Notes: generated by a model from the letters alone, not told the origin. A stretch of DNA of 64,000 nt from Planctomycetota bacterium (GCA_028291545.1 JAQGHR010000065.1:62001-126000); one strand, 5' to 3'; shown: positions 27,569-36,391, counted from the first letter of the stretch. A program made the numbers and translations.

Positions 27569-27772
27569 GCGCGGTATTCCCTTGGTTGGATTCCCCATCC
27601 CGGTTTCGGCGCAATCGCGCTAGAGGATTCGCGGGGGACGCCGCGTCACTCTCGTGTCACCGCGACAATTTCGCCGCACTGGATGACGGCGACAACGGAC
27701 GCTCGGGGGGCAAGCATTGCCCGGGTCCAAGGCTACCGATCTTCAATAGATGTTTGCAACCAACGTCTTTTA

Positions 27773-27796
27773 ATTTAAACTACGTTATTTAAACTA
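27773..27796. repeat. Direct repeat in AT-rich patch
   Basis: atttaaacta occurs twice, at 27773-27782 and 27787-27796, starts 14 bases apart, in the only clearly AT-rich patch between the two minus-strand genes. It lies about 200 bases upstream of the acyltransferase start and could be an operator or a promoter element for it. Function is not shown. Confidence 0.4.
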
Positions 27797-27854
27797 ACCC
27801 CCGGAACCCCATCCCATGCCGAGTGCCCCCCGATTCGGCGCGGCGATGCCCACC

Positions 27855-28808
27855 TCACCGATCAGTCGGAATGCCTGCCGGCTCGCCCCCGTTCCGCGTG
27901 ATCATCGCGCGAAGCCTGGAGGCGGGTAGGCTCCAGGGAAACCGCTTCACGGTCCCGTCGGAGATTTGCGCGTAGAATTCGGTCGCGGGGGGAAGGTGGA
28001 AGAGTTCTTTCTTGCGACGGTAGCTGCCGCCGAGGACGGGGATCGGGACATTGACACCATAGGGAATATCGATCGGTGCCGACCAGGGGACGGGTTTCCC
28101 GGCCTCGACGAACAGGATGGTCTGCCCGGGGCCATCGGGGAAATTCGACCGGCCCTCGCGCACAGTCAGACGCTCGCCCTCGGCACCCTCAAAGGCTGTA
28201 CCCGGACCGACGAACGCCTGCATGTAGGTCTTGCCCGGGTCAGAATTTCTGCCGACGGGAGCGTAGGATGCGGGCATCTTGTTCACGAGCGTCAGATTGT
28301 GGGGGCTGTCCCAAGGCTCGTTCAGGTGGAACTGATTGTAGAGTTCGCCTTGTTCAAGGTACGGAAGAATGAGCACTCGCCAGGAGAGCAACGGCTTGCC
28401 GGCCTTGTCGCAGATCGCGGCGGGCGGGAGGGTTCCCAGTGCGCTTTCGTAATTGAAAAGGCCGAGACCGATCTGTTTGATGTTGTTGACCGTCTGTGCG
28501 CCACGGGCGAATTCACGAGCCGGACCATTCGAGGGACGCAGAAGCACCGTCACGATGAGGAACAATAACCCTAGCGAAAGGGTCCACTTCCATTTCATGG
28601 TGGCGGCAAGAAAATGCACGAATGGCCCTCCGCCGAGGACGCTGAGCACGAGGCCCAGTGGCGCCCAAAAAATCAGGCCCAGCACCGGGATCTCGGGCCA
28701 AAAATACCAGACCTCGTTGTCGAGGCCCGCGGCCATGCTGAGCGCGGCCAGGACGAGGCTGGCCAGTCCGCCGACACGGTAATAGATGGCTTTTCTCCCT
28801 GGCGACAT
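27855..28808 (-). CDS. DUF1559 domain membrane protein
   Basis: A 317-residue protein with a hydrophobic N-terminus (about four helices up to residue 90) and then the DUF1559 signature typical of planctomycetes: TVNNIKQIGLGLFNYESALGTLPPAAI followed by WRVLILPYLEQGELYNQFHLNEPWDSPHN. Usual family members have a pilin-like N-terminal single helix; here several helices precede it, and the DUF1559 part lacks the C-terminal extension. The role of DUF1559 proteins is unknown, although large families of them exist per planctomycete genome. The final 15 codons are shared with the next-but-one gene through a 43-base repeat. Confidence 0.85.
   Translation of the reverse strand: MSPGRKAIYYRVGGLASLVLAALSMAAGLDNEVWYFWPEIPVLGLIFWAPLGLVLSVLGGGPFVHFLAATMKWKWTLSLGLLFLIVTVLLRPSNGPAREFARGAQTVNNIKQIGLGLFNYESALGTLPPAAICDKAGKPLLSWRVLILPYLEQGELYNQFHLNEPWDSPHNLTLVNKMPASYAPVGRNSDPGKTYMQAFVGPGTAFEGAEGERLTVREGRSNFPDGPGQTILFVEAGKPVPWSAPIDIPYGVNVPIPVLGGSYRRKKELFHLPPATEFYAQISDGTVKRFPWSLPASRLRAMITRNGGEPAGIPTDR
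27857..27899. repeat. 43-base direct repeat, copy 2
   Basis: The second copy of the repeat described at 26437, in the same orientation and with two substitutions, forms the 3' end of the DUF1559 gene on the minus strand. The two copies are 1.4 kb apart. Confidence 0.85.
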
Positions 28809-28966
28809 GATCCCCTCCTCAGCACGTTTCGCTCGGTAAGACGTTCAGATTACAAGGCGCCCGCGGGTAGGGATAGGGAGGGCGGCGATCTCGCCTTGCG
28901 GCCCGCGGGGCCACGGCTTACGCTGAACAGGCCATCACGACACCAACCCGCCACGGACGGAATCGC

Positions 28967-29749
28967 ATGCCCGAACGACTGGCCGATGACCTGGAATTCG
29001 TCAAGGGACTCGCCATCGAGGCCGCCGCGATCGCCAGAGAGCGATCCGGTCGCGTGGCCCCTCACGAGAAGCCGAATCATTCGTACGTCACCGACCTCGA
29101 CCTGGAACTCGAACGGTTGTTGCGCTCCCGGCTGGGCGAGCGGTTCCCCGACGATCGGTTGACCGGCGAGGAGTACGCTGCGTCGGGAGGGACCGGGCCC
29201 AGGCGGTGGTCAATCGACCCGATCGACGGCACCGGCAACCTCGTCCACGGGCTGCCGATGTGGGCAATCTCGATCGGCCTGATCGACGACGGCGAGCCCG
29301 TCCTGGGCGTGATCGCCCTGCCGCCCTTGAACGAGTTGTACTGGGCGACGAAGGGCGGAGGCGCGTGGAAGGACGGCCATCGTCTCCAGGTTCACGACGC
29401 CGAGACGTTTCACGAGCAGGACAACGTCTGCTTCGGCACCAACGCCATGCGGGCCGTCGATCCCCGGAGCGTGAAGGGGCGTCTGCGCGACATCGGCAGC
29501 GCCTGCACCGAGCTGGTTTTCCTGGCCGCGAACCGGCTCCAGACCAGCGTGTTCCTCGGCGAGCAAACCCACGACGTCGCGGCCGGCGCGGTCATCGTGA
29601 GCGAGGCCGGTTGCGGGTTCGCCACGCTCGATGGCCGCTACCTCACGGCCTCCGAATTCGTCGCCGAGACGCCCGTGAAGGTGCCGACCTTCGTCGCCCC
29701 CCCGATGCGATTGAAGGCGATCCTGGCGACGGCGAGGCGGTATCCGTGA
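28967..29749 (+). CDS. Inositol monophosphatase family (histidinol-phosphatase-like)
   Basis: A 260-residue protein of the inositol-monophosphatase superfamily. The metal-binding residues are present: LTGEEY (the GEE glutamates), WSIDPIDGTGNLVHG (the DPIDGT aspartates) and GEQTHDVAAGAVIVSEAGC (the late aspartate in THDVAAG). Such enzymes hydrolyse a phosphomonoester with magnesium: inositol-1-phosphate, fructose-1,6-bisphosphate, histidinol phosphate (HisN) or 3'-phosphoadenosine 5'-phosphate. The length and pattern fit HisN or IMPase best, with substrate uncertain. It stands between the divergent DUF1559 gene (157-base gap) and a convergent membrane-protein gene. Confidence 0.88.
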   Translation: MPERLADDLEFVKGLAIEAAAIARERSGRVAPHEKPNHSYVTDLDLELERLLRSRLGERFPDDRLTGEEYAASGGTGPRRWSIDPIDGTGNLVHGLPMWAISIGLIDDGEPVLGVIALPPLNELYWATKGGGAWKDGHRLQVHDAETFHEQDNVCFGTNAMRAVDPRSVKGRLRDIGSACTELVFLAANRLQTSVFLGEQTHDVAAGAVIVSEAGCGFATLDGRYLTASEFVAETPVKVPTFVAPPMRLKAILATARRYP

Positions 29750-29773
29750 GAATAGCGAGGTGCCGCCGGCCGA

Positions 29774-30376
29774 TCATGAGAACCATTGGAGAATGAGGAA
29801 TGTGCCCAGGATGGGAGTCGTCGCAACCCAGAGCAAGCCGATAGCCCGTCCCGCGCGGTCGATCCAGCTTGGCTCGGATCGCCAGCCTCGCTGGACGGCC
29901 ATCAACAACCACGAGAGGGCGACCCCCAGGCCGATGAACGGCGAGCCAAGCGCCAGGAACTCGAGAAGAGAGCCCGGAACGTCCCGCCAGAATTCGGCGG
30001 CGAAAAGGCTCTGGGAATAGATGCTACGGGAGATGACCAGGGCTTCCACGGTCGCGACGATCGCGAAAAGGATCAATGCGGACAGACAGGCCGTCATGCC
30101 CGGCTGCCTTGTCACCCGCCGCCAGCCTGGACGAGGGCCTCGCAAACGAAGCAGGAGGATAGCCCATGTCCACATCATCAGAACCGGCGTTGCCAGGGCC
30201 GTGACCTTGACGGTGAAATCCCGACCCCACGCCCACGATCGTCTCGCGGGGGGAAGCTGGTTCAGAAAGCCCGGCCATACCCTCCCGACCCACGCCAGCC
30301 CCACCGCCGTCGCGGCGATCAGGATCATCCCGTCCAGGATCGTGAACCGCCGACATCCGTTTCTGGCCCCGGTCAT
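29774..30376 (-). CDS. Membrane protein of unknown function
   Basis: A 200-residue protein with about five hydrophobic segments: FTILDGMILIAATAVGLAWVG, ALATPVLMMWTWAILLLRL, ACLSALILFAIVATVEALVI, SPFIGLGVALSWLLMAV, and IGLLWVATTPILGTFLILQW. The N-terminal FTILDGMILIAATAVGL block occurs in planctomycete membrane proteins, but the family has no known function. It lies 56 bases from the divergent DUF4188 gene and converges with the phosphatase gene at a 24-base gap. Confidence 0.75.
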   Translation of the reverse strand: MTGARNGCRRFTILDGMILIAATAVGLAWVGRVWPGFLNQLPPARRSWAWGRDFTVKVTALATPVLMMWTWAILLLRLRGPRPGWRRVTRQPGMTACLSALILFAIVATVEALVISRSIYSQSLFAAEFWRDVPGSLLEFLALGSPFIGLGVALSWLLMAVQRGWRSEPSWIDRAGRAIGLLWVATTPILGTFLILQWFS

Positions 30377-30432
30377 GTCTGCGTACTCCTAAGAAATTCA
30401 GATAATTCGCGGGATCGTAACCCAGAGGCCTC

Positions 30433-30909
30433 ATGCAACGCAAGATCGCGTCATTACCGGAAGATGTGGCGGAACTGTGCCTGATTCGGGTGGGGATTCA
30501 AGCCAGGCGCTGGACCGCGTGGCCCTTCGTGTCGCGATTGGGGAAGGCCATCGACCGATCCGCGAGCGAGGCGATCGCGGCCGATGCGGGGCTGTTCCAT
30601 TCGGAGCGATTCGCCTTCAATCTGCGGCATTTCGGCGTGCTGCAATATTGGCGGAGCTTCGACGACCTGGAACAATGGGTTCGGCGTCCTCCGCATTCCG
30701 AGTGGTGGCGGCAGGCCACCGAGCGCGGCCGGACGAAGCGGGATATCGGGGTCTATCACGAAGTGTTCCTCGTCCCCCGAACGGCCATCGAATCGATTTA
30801 TCTGGATTGCTCCCCCGTGGGCCTCTCGGCGTTCGGGACGTTGGGAGAACCCGTTGGGTCGCTGACGACCAGCCGGGATCGATTGGGGCGGCGATCATCG
30901 AGCCTGTAG
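30433..30909 (+). CDS. DUF4188 domain protein
   Basis: A 158-residue protein with features of the DUF4188 (monooxygenase-like, dimeric alpha/beta barrel) family: LIRVGIQARRWTAWPFVSRLG, VLQYWRSFDDLEQWVR, SEWWR and DIGVYHEVFLVP. The family has an antibiotic-monooxygenase-like fold of unknown substrate and may bind haem or small aromatics. It begins with an ATG that follows 56 bases of divergent promoter region. The next two genes on the same strand follow within 15 and overlapping bases, so the 30433-32527 segment is one operon. Confidence 0.7.
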   Translation: MQRKIASLPEDVAELCLIRVGIQARRWTAWPFVSRLGKAIDRSASEAIAADAGLFHSERFAFNLRHFGVLQYWRSFDDLEQWVRRPPHSEWWRQATERGRTKRDIGVYHEVFLVPRTAIESIYLDCSPVGLSAFGTLGEPVGSLTTSRDRLGRRSSSL

Positions 30910-30923
30910 AGGACTGAGCACAC

Positions 30924-31331
30924 ATGGGTTACTGGGGCGTGAAGAGCTACGAGAACGACGATGCCGGCGACGCGCTCGACGCCGGATTCGATCGCGTCCA
31001 CGGGTCGGCGTATGAGGATCTGATGGACGATCGCAACGCCATGACCGTCGATCAGGTCCACAAGAAACTCGCCAATCCGGACACGCTCGCCGCTTCGCTG
31101 GCCTGGCTGGGGGACGAGTTCGGAGACGACCAGGAAACCTGGGACGAGATCGCCCGCCTGGCGTTCGTGGGCGTGGTCGTCCGCCACAAGGAGATGGGGG
31201 TTCCGATCCCCGAAGAGTCTCGCCTGCGCGCACTCAACTGGCTGCAAACCGAGGACATCGACTGGGAGGAGGAGACGTTGAGAGGCTTGCGCAGGCAGAG
31301 GGAAATCGCCCTGCTCGGAGGCCCGGCATGA
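30924..31331 (+). CDS. DUF4259-like small acidic protein
   Basis: A 135-residue acidic protein beginning MGYWGVKSYENDDAGD, which resembles the start of DUF4259 proteins (MGxWG...ENDDAxD). The body is helical with repeated Asp/Glu and ends LRRQREIALLGGPA. No catalytic motif is visible. The stop overlaps the next start in ATGA (31328), so it is coupled to the DUF1624 gene. Function unknown. Confidence 0.65.
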   Translation: MGYWGVKSYENDDAGDALDAGFDRVHGSAYEDLMDDRNAMTVDQVHKKLANPDTLAASLAWLGDEFGDDQETWDEIARLAFVGVVVRHKEMGVPIPEESRLRALNWLQTEDIDWEEETLRGLRRQREIALLGGPA

Positions 31332-32527
31332 CGAGCCTGACCGAGGACCGTTCTCCTGAGGTCGAGGCGACGAAGGCCCGGCCACGGCTGGAATCGGTGG
31401 ACATGTTGCGCGGTCTGGTGATGGTGATCATGGTCCTGGATCACGTCCGCGAGTTCTTCGGGCACATCAACATCAACCCGGTCGATCTCTCGCGGACGAC
31501 GGCGCCTCTGTTCTTCACGCGATGGATCACGCACGTCTGCGCCCCGGTCTTCGTCTTCCTCGCCGGCACGGGCGCGTATCTGGCGGGTTCGCGAGGGAGG
31601 CCGCGATCGGCCCAGGCGCGGTTCCTGTTCACGCGCGGTCTCTGGCTCGTCTTCCTGGAATTCACCGCCGTGCGACTGGGGATGACGTTCGACCTGACCT
31701 TTCAGTTTGTGCCGCTGACGGTGATCTGGGTCATCGGGGTCTCGATGATGATCCTGGCGGGATTGATCTACCTGCCGACACCGGCGATCGGGGTCCTCGG
31801 CGTGGCGATGATCGCGGGACACAACGCGTTCGATGGCGTGAAGCCCGAAAGTTGGGGGCCGTTCGCCGACGTCTGGCGGCTCTTGCATCAACTCGGGCCA
31901 CTCCGGTTCACGATCGCCGGACGCACGATCCTCGTCCTCTACCCTCTGATCCCCTGGATCGGCGTGATGGCCGCGGGCTTCGCGTTCGGGTCGCTGTTGA
32001 AGATCCCTCGCGTGTCGTTGCGGCGGGGGGTCTTGCTGAGCCTGGGACTGACGATGACGGCGGCGTTCGTGGCCTTGAGGTGGAGCAATCTTTACGGCGA
32101 TCCCAGGCCCTGGACGTCGCAGCCGAGAGGCCCGGAGTTCACGATCCTCTCGTTCCTGAACTGCCAGAAGTATCCGCCGTCTCTCCAGTTCTTGCTGATG
32201 ACGCTCGGCCCGGCGATTGCGATGCTGGCCGTGTTCGATCGAGGCGCGGGACGGATCGGCCGGCCCCTGGTCACGCTCGGCCGGGTGCCGCTGTTCTTCT
32301 ATCTCCTTCAGTGGTATCTGATCCACATCCTGGCGATCGCGGTCGACTGGTGTACCGGGCAACCCTACGCGTGGTTGCTGCACAACGGACCGTTCAACGC
32401 TCCCGAGGGATATGGATATTCCCTGCCGGTCGTTTATGGCATGTGGGTCGCGACGCTGCTTCTTCTGTATCCGCTGTGCCGCTGGTTCTCCGGGGTCAAG
32501 TCGCGGAGGCGGTTGGGATTCCTGTGA
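31328..32527 (+). CDS. DUF1624 heparan-alpha-glucosaminide N-acetyltransferase-like protein
   Basis: A 399-residue polytopic protein with the DUF1624 pattern: RLESVDMLRGLVMVIMVLDHVREFF (helix 1 with the DH pair), LFFTRWITHVCAPVFVFLAGTGAYL, and ten or more hydrophobic segments in total. The family is related to the human lysosomal HGSNAT, which acetylates terminal glucosamine residues across the membrane. In bacteria the acceptor is unknown. It is a paralogue-like functional partner of the DUF5009 gene at 7083. The ATG overlaps the preceding stop. Confidence 0.88.
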   Translation: MTSLTEDRSPEVEATKARPRLESVDMLRGLVMVIMVLDHVREFFGHININPVDLSRTTAPLFFTRWITHVCAPVFVFLAGTGAYLAGSRGRPRSAQARFLFTRGLWLVFLEFTAVRLGMTFDLTFQFVPLTVIWVIGVSMMILAGLIYLPTPAIGVLGVAMIAGHNAFDGVKPESWGPFADVWRLLHQLGPLRFTIAGRTILVLYPLIPWIGVMAAGFAFGSLLKIPRVSLRRGVLLSLGLTMTAAFVALRWSNLYGDPRPWTSQPRGPEFTILSFLNCQKYPPSLQFLLMTLGPAIAMLAVFDRGAGRIGRPLVTLGRVPLFFYLLQWYLIHILAIAVDWCTGQPYAWLLHNGPFNAPEGYGYSLPVVYGMWVATLLLLYPLCRWFSGVKSRRRLGFL

Positions 32528-32706
32528 GGTGATCGGGCTCAGCGTTGACGATTCCTGTGTAGCAATTCTGTGTGGCTGGGGCTGAGGTACCCCGAAGTCC
32601 CGGCTGCTGGCCCGAACGCAGGCCGGGCCAGCCTCTTCGCCTTGCTTTCCGCGCTCCTGGGCGGCATGATCGCGGTGCGATTTCATCACTCCAGAGACGC
32701 TGTACC

Positions 32707-33177
32707 ATGCCCGTCCGACGACAACTCGCCTACAAATCTCTCGATGACGTGATGCCGGACGTCGATCGGTTGTTGCAGGGGCACGAAACGGTCAAGAACT
32801 GGAGCCTGGGACAAATCTGCAACCATCTGGCGACGTCGATGCGGCTGACGGTGGAAGGGACACCGATCCGGGCCTTCAAATTCTGGCTGATCCGGCACAC
32901 CGTCGGCCGTCTGGCGCGTCGCCACGTGTTCAAGACGAGGGGCATGGGCGAGAATTTCAGCGTCCCGAACCCGATCCTGGACCCGAAGCCCGGACTGGAT
33001 GCGCGGGCCGAGGCGGAGGCCCTTCGCTCGACGATCCGCCTCTTCCTGGCCGCCGAAGGGCCGTTCCGCATCCACCCGGCGTTCGGCGAAATGTCGGTCG
33101 AGGAGTGGCGGCAGTTCCACGCCATCCATTGCGCCCATCACCTCAGCTTCGCCGTCCCGACCGGGCCGTCATCGTGA
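32707..33177 (+). CDS. DUF1569 (DinB-like) domain protein
   Basis: A 156-residue helical protein of DUF1569 type, part of the DinB/YfiT-like four-helix bundle superfamily. It has VDRLLQGHETVKNWSLGQICNHLATSM (conserved first histidine), and ends with FGEMSVEEWRQFHAIHCAHHLSF, where the HxxxxHxxHH cluster could bind a metal such as nickel or zinc as in DinB. Function is unknown; family members include thiol-dependent transferases and metal-binding detoxification proteins. The ATG at 32707 gives a start consistent with the family; the longer in-frame extension has a Gly/Pro-rich non-homologous tail. The upstream gap of 180 bases holds no further gene. Confidence 0.8.
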   Translation: MPVRRQLAYKSLDDVMPDVDRLLQGHETVKNWSLGQICNHLATSMRLTVEGTPIRAFKFWLIRHTVGRLARRHVFKTRGMGENFSVPNPILDPKPGLDARAEAEALRSTIRLFLAAEGPFRIHPAFGEMSVEEWRQFHAIHCAHHLSFAVPTGPSS

Positions 33178-33238
33178 GATGCCCATCTCTCGTCCCCGAT
33201 TGGCGAGTGGTCTTGTCGGGCGATCGAGGGGGGGCCCA

Positions 33239-33340
33239 TTCGATCTTGGCATAGGGGTGGCTGGGGGCTCGCCGTCTGCGCCGGCTCGACCCCAGCCACC
33301 CCGTATCGGGGAGACGATGCTAAGATCGAGTGGGGCACCC
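33239..33340. repeat. Imperfect inverted repeat with perfect 13-bp hairpin
   Basis: The segment is a nested palindrome. Outer arms ttcgatcttggca (33239-33251) and tgctaagatcgag (33318-33330) match at 11 of 13 positions. Inner arms ggggtggctgggg (33254-33266) and ccccagccacccc (33290-33302) match perfectly with a 23-base loop. It lies in the gap between the DUF1569 and DUF1549 genes and could be a REP-like element or structured leader. A short perfect hairpin gctgggg/ccccagc follows at 33394-33413 in the 5' leader of the next gene. Confidence 0.75.
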
Positions 33341-33378
33341 TTCAGGGGAACTGGCTATCCGCGGGCGGAATGTCGAAT

Positions 33379-33384
33379 TATAAT
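33379..33384 (+). promoter_or_regulatory. Consensus -10 box (TATAAT) upstream of DUF1549 gene
   Basis: TATAAT at 33379-33384 lies 82 bases before the DUF1549 start at 33466. The hexamer at the usual -35 distance is poor, so this would be a promoter needing an activator or with an extended context. The DNA between it and the start holds the gctgggg hairpin. Confidence 0.35.
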
Positions 33385-33465
33385 CCAACATGGGCTGGGG
33401 CACCCTCCCCAGCCTCGCGTCTCCCGCCCCGCCCGCCCGCATCGTCCCGCCGAGGGTCCCGCCCC

Positions 33466-35706
33466 ATGAGGTTCGTCCAACCCCACCTCGGGGCGATTGC
33501 GATTCTTGCCCTGGCCCTGGTCGCGGCCGATGATCCGGCCAGGGGGGATGCGCCGACGAAGGCCGCGCCGTCGTTCGCGAACGACGTGGAGCCGGTACTC
33601 ACAAGACTGGGCTGCAACTCGGGGAGCTGTCACGGCAAGCTCTCCGGCCAGAACGGCTTCAAGTTGAGCCTTCGCGGCTTCGCGCCCGAGCTCGACCATA
33701 CGGCCATCACACGCGAGGCGCGCGGCCGGCGGATCGCCAAGAGCCGCCCTCGCGAGAGCCTGCTTCTGGCCAAGCCGCTGATGCGCGTGCCGCACAAGGG
33801 GGGCAAGAAGCTGGACGCCGGCTCGCCCGAATACACGACTTTACTGGCCTGGATCGCCGCCGGGGCACCCGGACCGTCCGAAAAAGACCCGACCGTCACG
33901 AAGCTCTCGATCGAGCCTCCGGCGAAGTCGTACAGGCCCGAGGAAGGGCAGGCGCTGCACGTGCTGGCCGCGTATTCCGACGGCAGCACGCGGGACGTGA
34001 CGACGTTGGCCCTGTACAAGTCCAACGAAGAGGGTCTCGCGAGCGTGACGGAAGCCGGCCGCGTGACGGCCCTCCGCCCGGGCGCGACCTCGGTCATGGC
34101 GCTCTACCAGGGACAGGTCGCCGTGCATGTCGTGACGACCCCCTACGACCATCAGGTCGATCCGGCCGTCTATGCCGCGAGGGCCAATTCCCTCGACGAT
34201 CACGTGATGTCCAAGCTGAAGGAGGTCCGGCTGGAGCCGTCGCCTCCTTGCGATGACGTGACGTTCCTTCGCCGGGCTTCGCTCGACCTGACCGGCACCC
34301 TGCCGTCGCCGGAAACGGTGGAAGCCTTCCAAAAGGATGTCGATCCTCGGAAACGATCCAGGCTCGTCGATCGGCTCTTGAATAGCCCCGAGTATGTCGA
34401 TGCCTGGGCCTCGTACTGGGGCGAGCTGTTCCAGAACCGGGTCGAGCGCGACGGGGACAAGCGCGGCCGCAAGGGCGTGCGAGGCTTCGCCCACTGGATT
34501 CGCGACGCCGTGGGCGAGAACCGCCCCTGGGACCGGATGGTTCGCGACGTGTTGACGGCGCGCGGCCCCCTGGCGCACGAGCCCGCGGGCGGCTACTACC
34601 TGGTCAACCGCCGGCCCGAAGACATCGCGGAGGCCGCCACGCATGCGTTCCTCGGCACGCGCATCCAGTGCGCGAAGTGCCACAATCACCCGCTGGAACG
34701 ATTCACCCAGGACGATTACTACGGTATGGCCGCGTACTTCACTCGCGTGAAGCTCGACGGGAAGAACACCGATGAAGGGCCCGCCGTGGACGTCGGCGTG
34801 CCCGGCCGTCGCGGTCGCAAGAAGGCGATGAACGTCTCGGAGGATAAGGTCGGCATCGGCCAGCCTCGCACGGGCCAGTTCCTGCAGCCTCGTCCCCTCG
34901 ATCGCAGCGACGCGAAGCTCGAACCCGGGCAGGACCCGCGCGAGGCGCTGGCCGACTGGATGACCGCGAAGGACAACCGCCTGTTCGCCCGCGCGATCGT
35001 CAACCGCCTGTGGAAGAAGTTCTTCTCGGTCGGCCTGGTCGAACCGGTCGACGACCTTCGCGCCACCAACCCCGCGACCAACGAGCCCTTGCTGGATGCA
35101 CTTTGCGACGACCTGATCGCCCACAGGTTCGACCTGAAGCACCTGATGCGGACGATCCTCAACTCACGCACCTATGCCCTGGCCTCCGACCCCCTGCCCG
35201 GCAACGTGGCGGATCGCAAGTTCTTCTCGCACTACTACCCCCGTCGCCTGCCCGCCGAAGTGCTGGCCGATGCGATCGCGTCCGCCACGGGCGTTTCCGA
35301 GCATTTCGAGGGCTACGCCGACGGCCTGCTTGCCTTGCAGTTGCCCGACCCCAAGGTCCAGAGCTACCTCCTCGACACCTTCGGCCGACCCGAGCGCGTC
35401 ACGCCCTGCGCCTGCGAGCGCTCGGGCGAGGTCACGATGCCCCAGGTGCTCCACCTCATGAACGGCGAGGCGATGGAGAAGCGCCTCGATTCCGAGGACG
35501 GTCGGTTGAAGGGCCTCCTGAAGTCCGGCAAGAGCGATCGTTCCGTCGTCGATCAACTCTTCCTCGCCACGCTCGGCCGGTCTCCTACGGATGAACAGTG
35601 GAGGACGATCGAATCCAGCCTCGCCTCCAGCCGGGATCGGACGGCGGTGATGCGGGATTTACTATGGGCGCTGGTGAACTCGAAGGAGTTCTTGTTTAAT
35701 CATTGA
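33466..35706 (+). CDS. Planctomycete cytochrome-type DUF1549/DUF1553 protein
   Basis: A 746-residue secreted protein. A signal peptide (residues 1-28, with hydrophobic LGAIAILALALVAAD) is followed by a PSCyt-type segment with C50 and C55-H56 in CNSGSCHGKLS (C-X4-CH, a haem or disulfide motif), a Big-like beta domain (PAKSYRPEEGQALHVLAAYSDGSTRDVT), the DUF1549 domain (SLDLTGTLPSPETVEAF, with CAKCHNHPLERF, a second haem-like CxxCH) and the DUF1553 domain (GQDPREALADWM, LFARAIVNRLWKKFFSVGLVEPVDDLRATNP). These proteins are abundant and almost exclusive to planctomycetes and related phyla; they are thought to act in polysaccharide-related catabolism. The start at 33466 is chosen for the signal peptide; a longer frame begins with Pro/Arg/Ser-rich sequence. 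Confidence 0.95.
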   Translation: MRFVQPHLGAIAILALALVAADDPARGDAPTKAAPSFANDVEPVLTRLGCNSGSCHGKLSGQNGFKLSLRGFAPELDHTAITREARGRRIAKSRPRESLLLAKPLMRVPHKGGKKLDAGSPEYTTLLAWIAAGAPGPSEKDPTVTKLSIEPPAKSYRPEEGQALHVLAAYSDGSTRDVTTLALYKSNEEGLASVTEAGRVTALRPGATSVMALYQGQVAVHVVTTPYDHQVDPAVYAARANSLDDHVMSKLKEVRLEPSPPCDDVTFLRRASLDLTGTLPSPETVEAFQKDVDPRKRSRLVDRLLNSPEYVDAWASYWGELFQNRVERDGDKRGRKGVRGFAHWIRDAVGENRPWDRMVRDVLTARGPLAHEPAGGYYLVNRRPEDIAEAATHAFLGTRIQCAKCHNHPLERFTQDDYYGMAAYFTRVKLDGKNTDEGPAVDVGVPGRRGRKKAMNVSEDKVGIGQPRTGQFLQPRPLDRSDAKLEPGQDPREALADWMTAKDNRLFARAIVNRLWKKFFSVGLVEPVDDLRATNPATNEPLLDALCDDLIAHRFDLKHLMRTILNSRTYALASDPLPGNVADRKFFSHYYPRRLPAEVLADAIASATGVSEHFEGYADGLLALQLPDPKVQSYLLDTFGRPERVTPCACERSGEVTMPQVLHLMNGEAMEKRLDSEDGRLKGLLKSGKSDRSVVDQLFLATLGRSPTDEQWRTIESSLASSRDRTAVMRDLLWALVNSKEFLFNH

Positions 35707-35737
35707 GATGGCGTGCTGGAGCGATCGGGGATATCTC

Positions 35738-36391
35738 ATGGCCAACGAAAGCCTTTCACCCGTCTGGTACGAACGACGGCTCGACCAGGATTGGGGGCTG
35801 GCCTTGAGTGAGGGGAGCCGATTCTTCGAGGAAAAGAGCGCGGTACAGGACACTCTGCGCAAGATAGCTCGCCGGCTGGAGGAGATTGGCGTCTCCTATG
35901 CAATTGCCGGTGGCATGGCGCTATTCAAGCACGGGTTCCGCCGATTCACCGAGGATGTGGATATTCTGGTCACCCGCGAAGGGTTGCAATTGATCCATCA
36001 GAAGCTCGACGGGCTGGGCTACCTCCCACCTTTTGAAAAGAGCAAGAATCTGAGAGACACCGAGCACGGCGTCAAGATCGAGTTCCTGATCACGGGGGAA
36101 TTCCCCGGTGACGGCAAGCCGAAACCGGTGGCGTTCCCGGACCCAGCGGGGGTATCCATCGAGATCGAAGGAATCAAATATCTCAGCATCCCGGCGCTTG
36201 TGGAGCTGAAAATTTCCTCGGGATTGACGGGCGGAGTCGCGCGTCTCAAGGACTTCGCCGATGTCGTGGCACTGATTCAGACCCTCGATCTCCCCAAGGA
36301 CTTCGGGCACCACTTAAATCCGTACACACGAGAGAAGTACGCGGAACTTTGGACCGGCCTTCACGAAGGTCCGAACAACCCCGAGTCGTAG
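35738..36391 (+). CDS. Nucleotidyltransferase-fold protein (AbiEii/DUF6036-like)
   Basis: A 217-residue protein with an N-terminal region followed by VSYAIAGGMALFKHGFRRFTEDVDILV, the G-G/S-X-DxD signature of minimal nucleotidyltransferases (the metal-binding DVD), then a helical part ending in LDLPKDFGHHLNPYTREKYAELW. Such proteins are often the toxin of a MNT/HEPN or AbiEi/AbiEii pair, transferring nucleotides to a target. Here no antitoxin-like or HEPN partner is adjacent, so it is an orphan; the HEPN-like gene at 22140 is 13 kb away. The start at 35738 has CGGGGAT upstream; ATG at 35708 is possible. It separates the DUF1549/1553 and DUF1501 genes, which usually adjoin. Confidence 0.8.
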   Translation: MANESLSPVWYERRLDQDWGLALSEGSRFFEEKSAVQDTLRKIARRLEEIGVSYAIAGGMALFKHGFRRFTEDVDILVTREGLQLIHQKLDGLGYLPPFEKSKNLRDTEHGVKIEFLITGEFPGDGKPKPVAFPDPAGVSIEIEGIKYLSIPALVELKISSGLTGGVARLKDFADVVALIQTLDLPKDFGHHLNPYTREKYAELWTGLHEGPNNPES

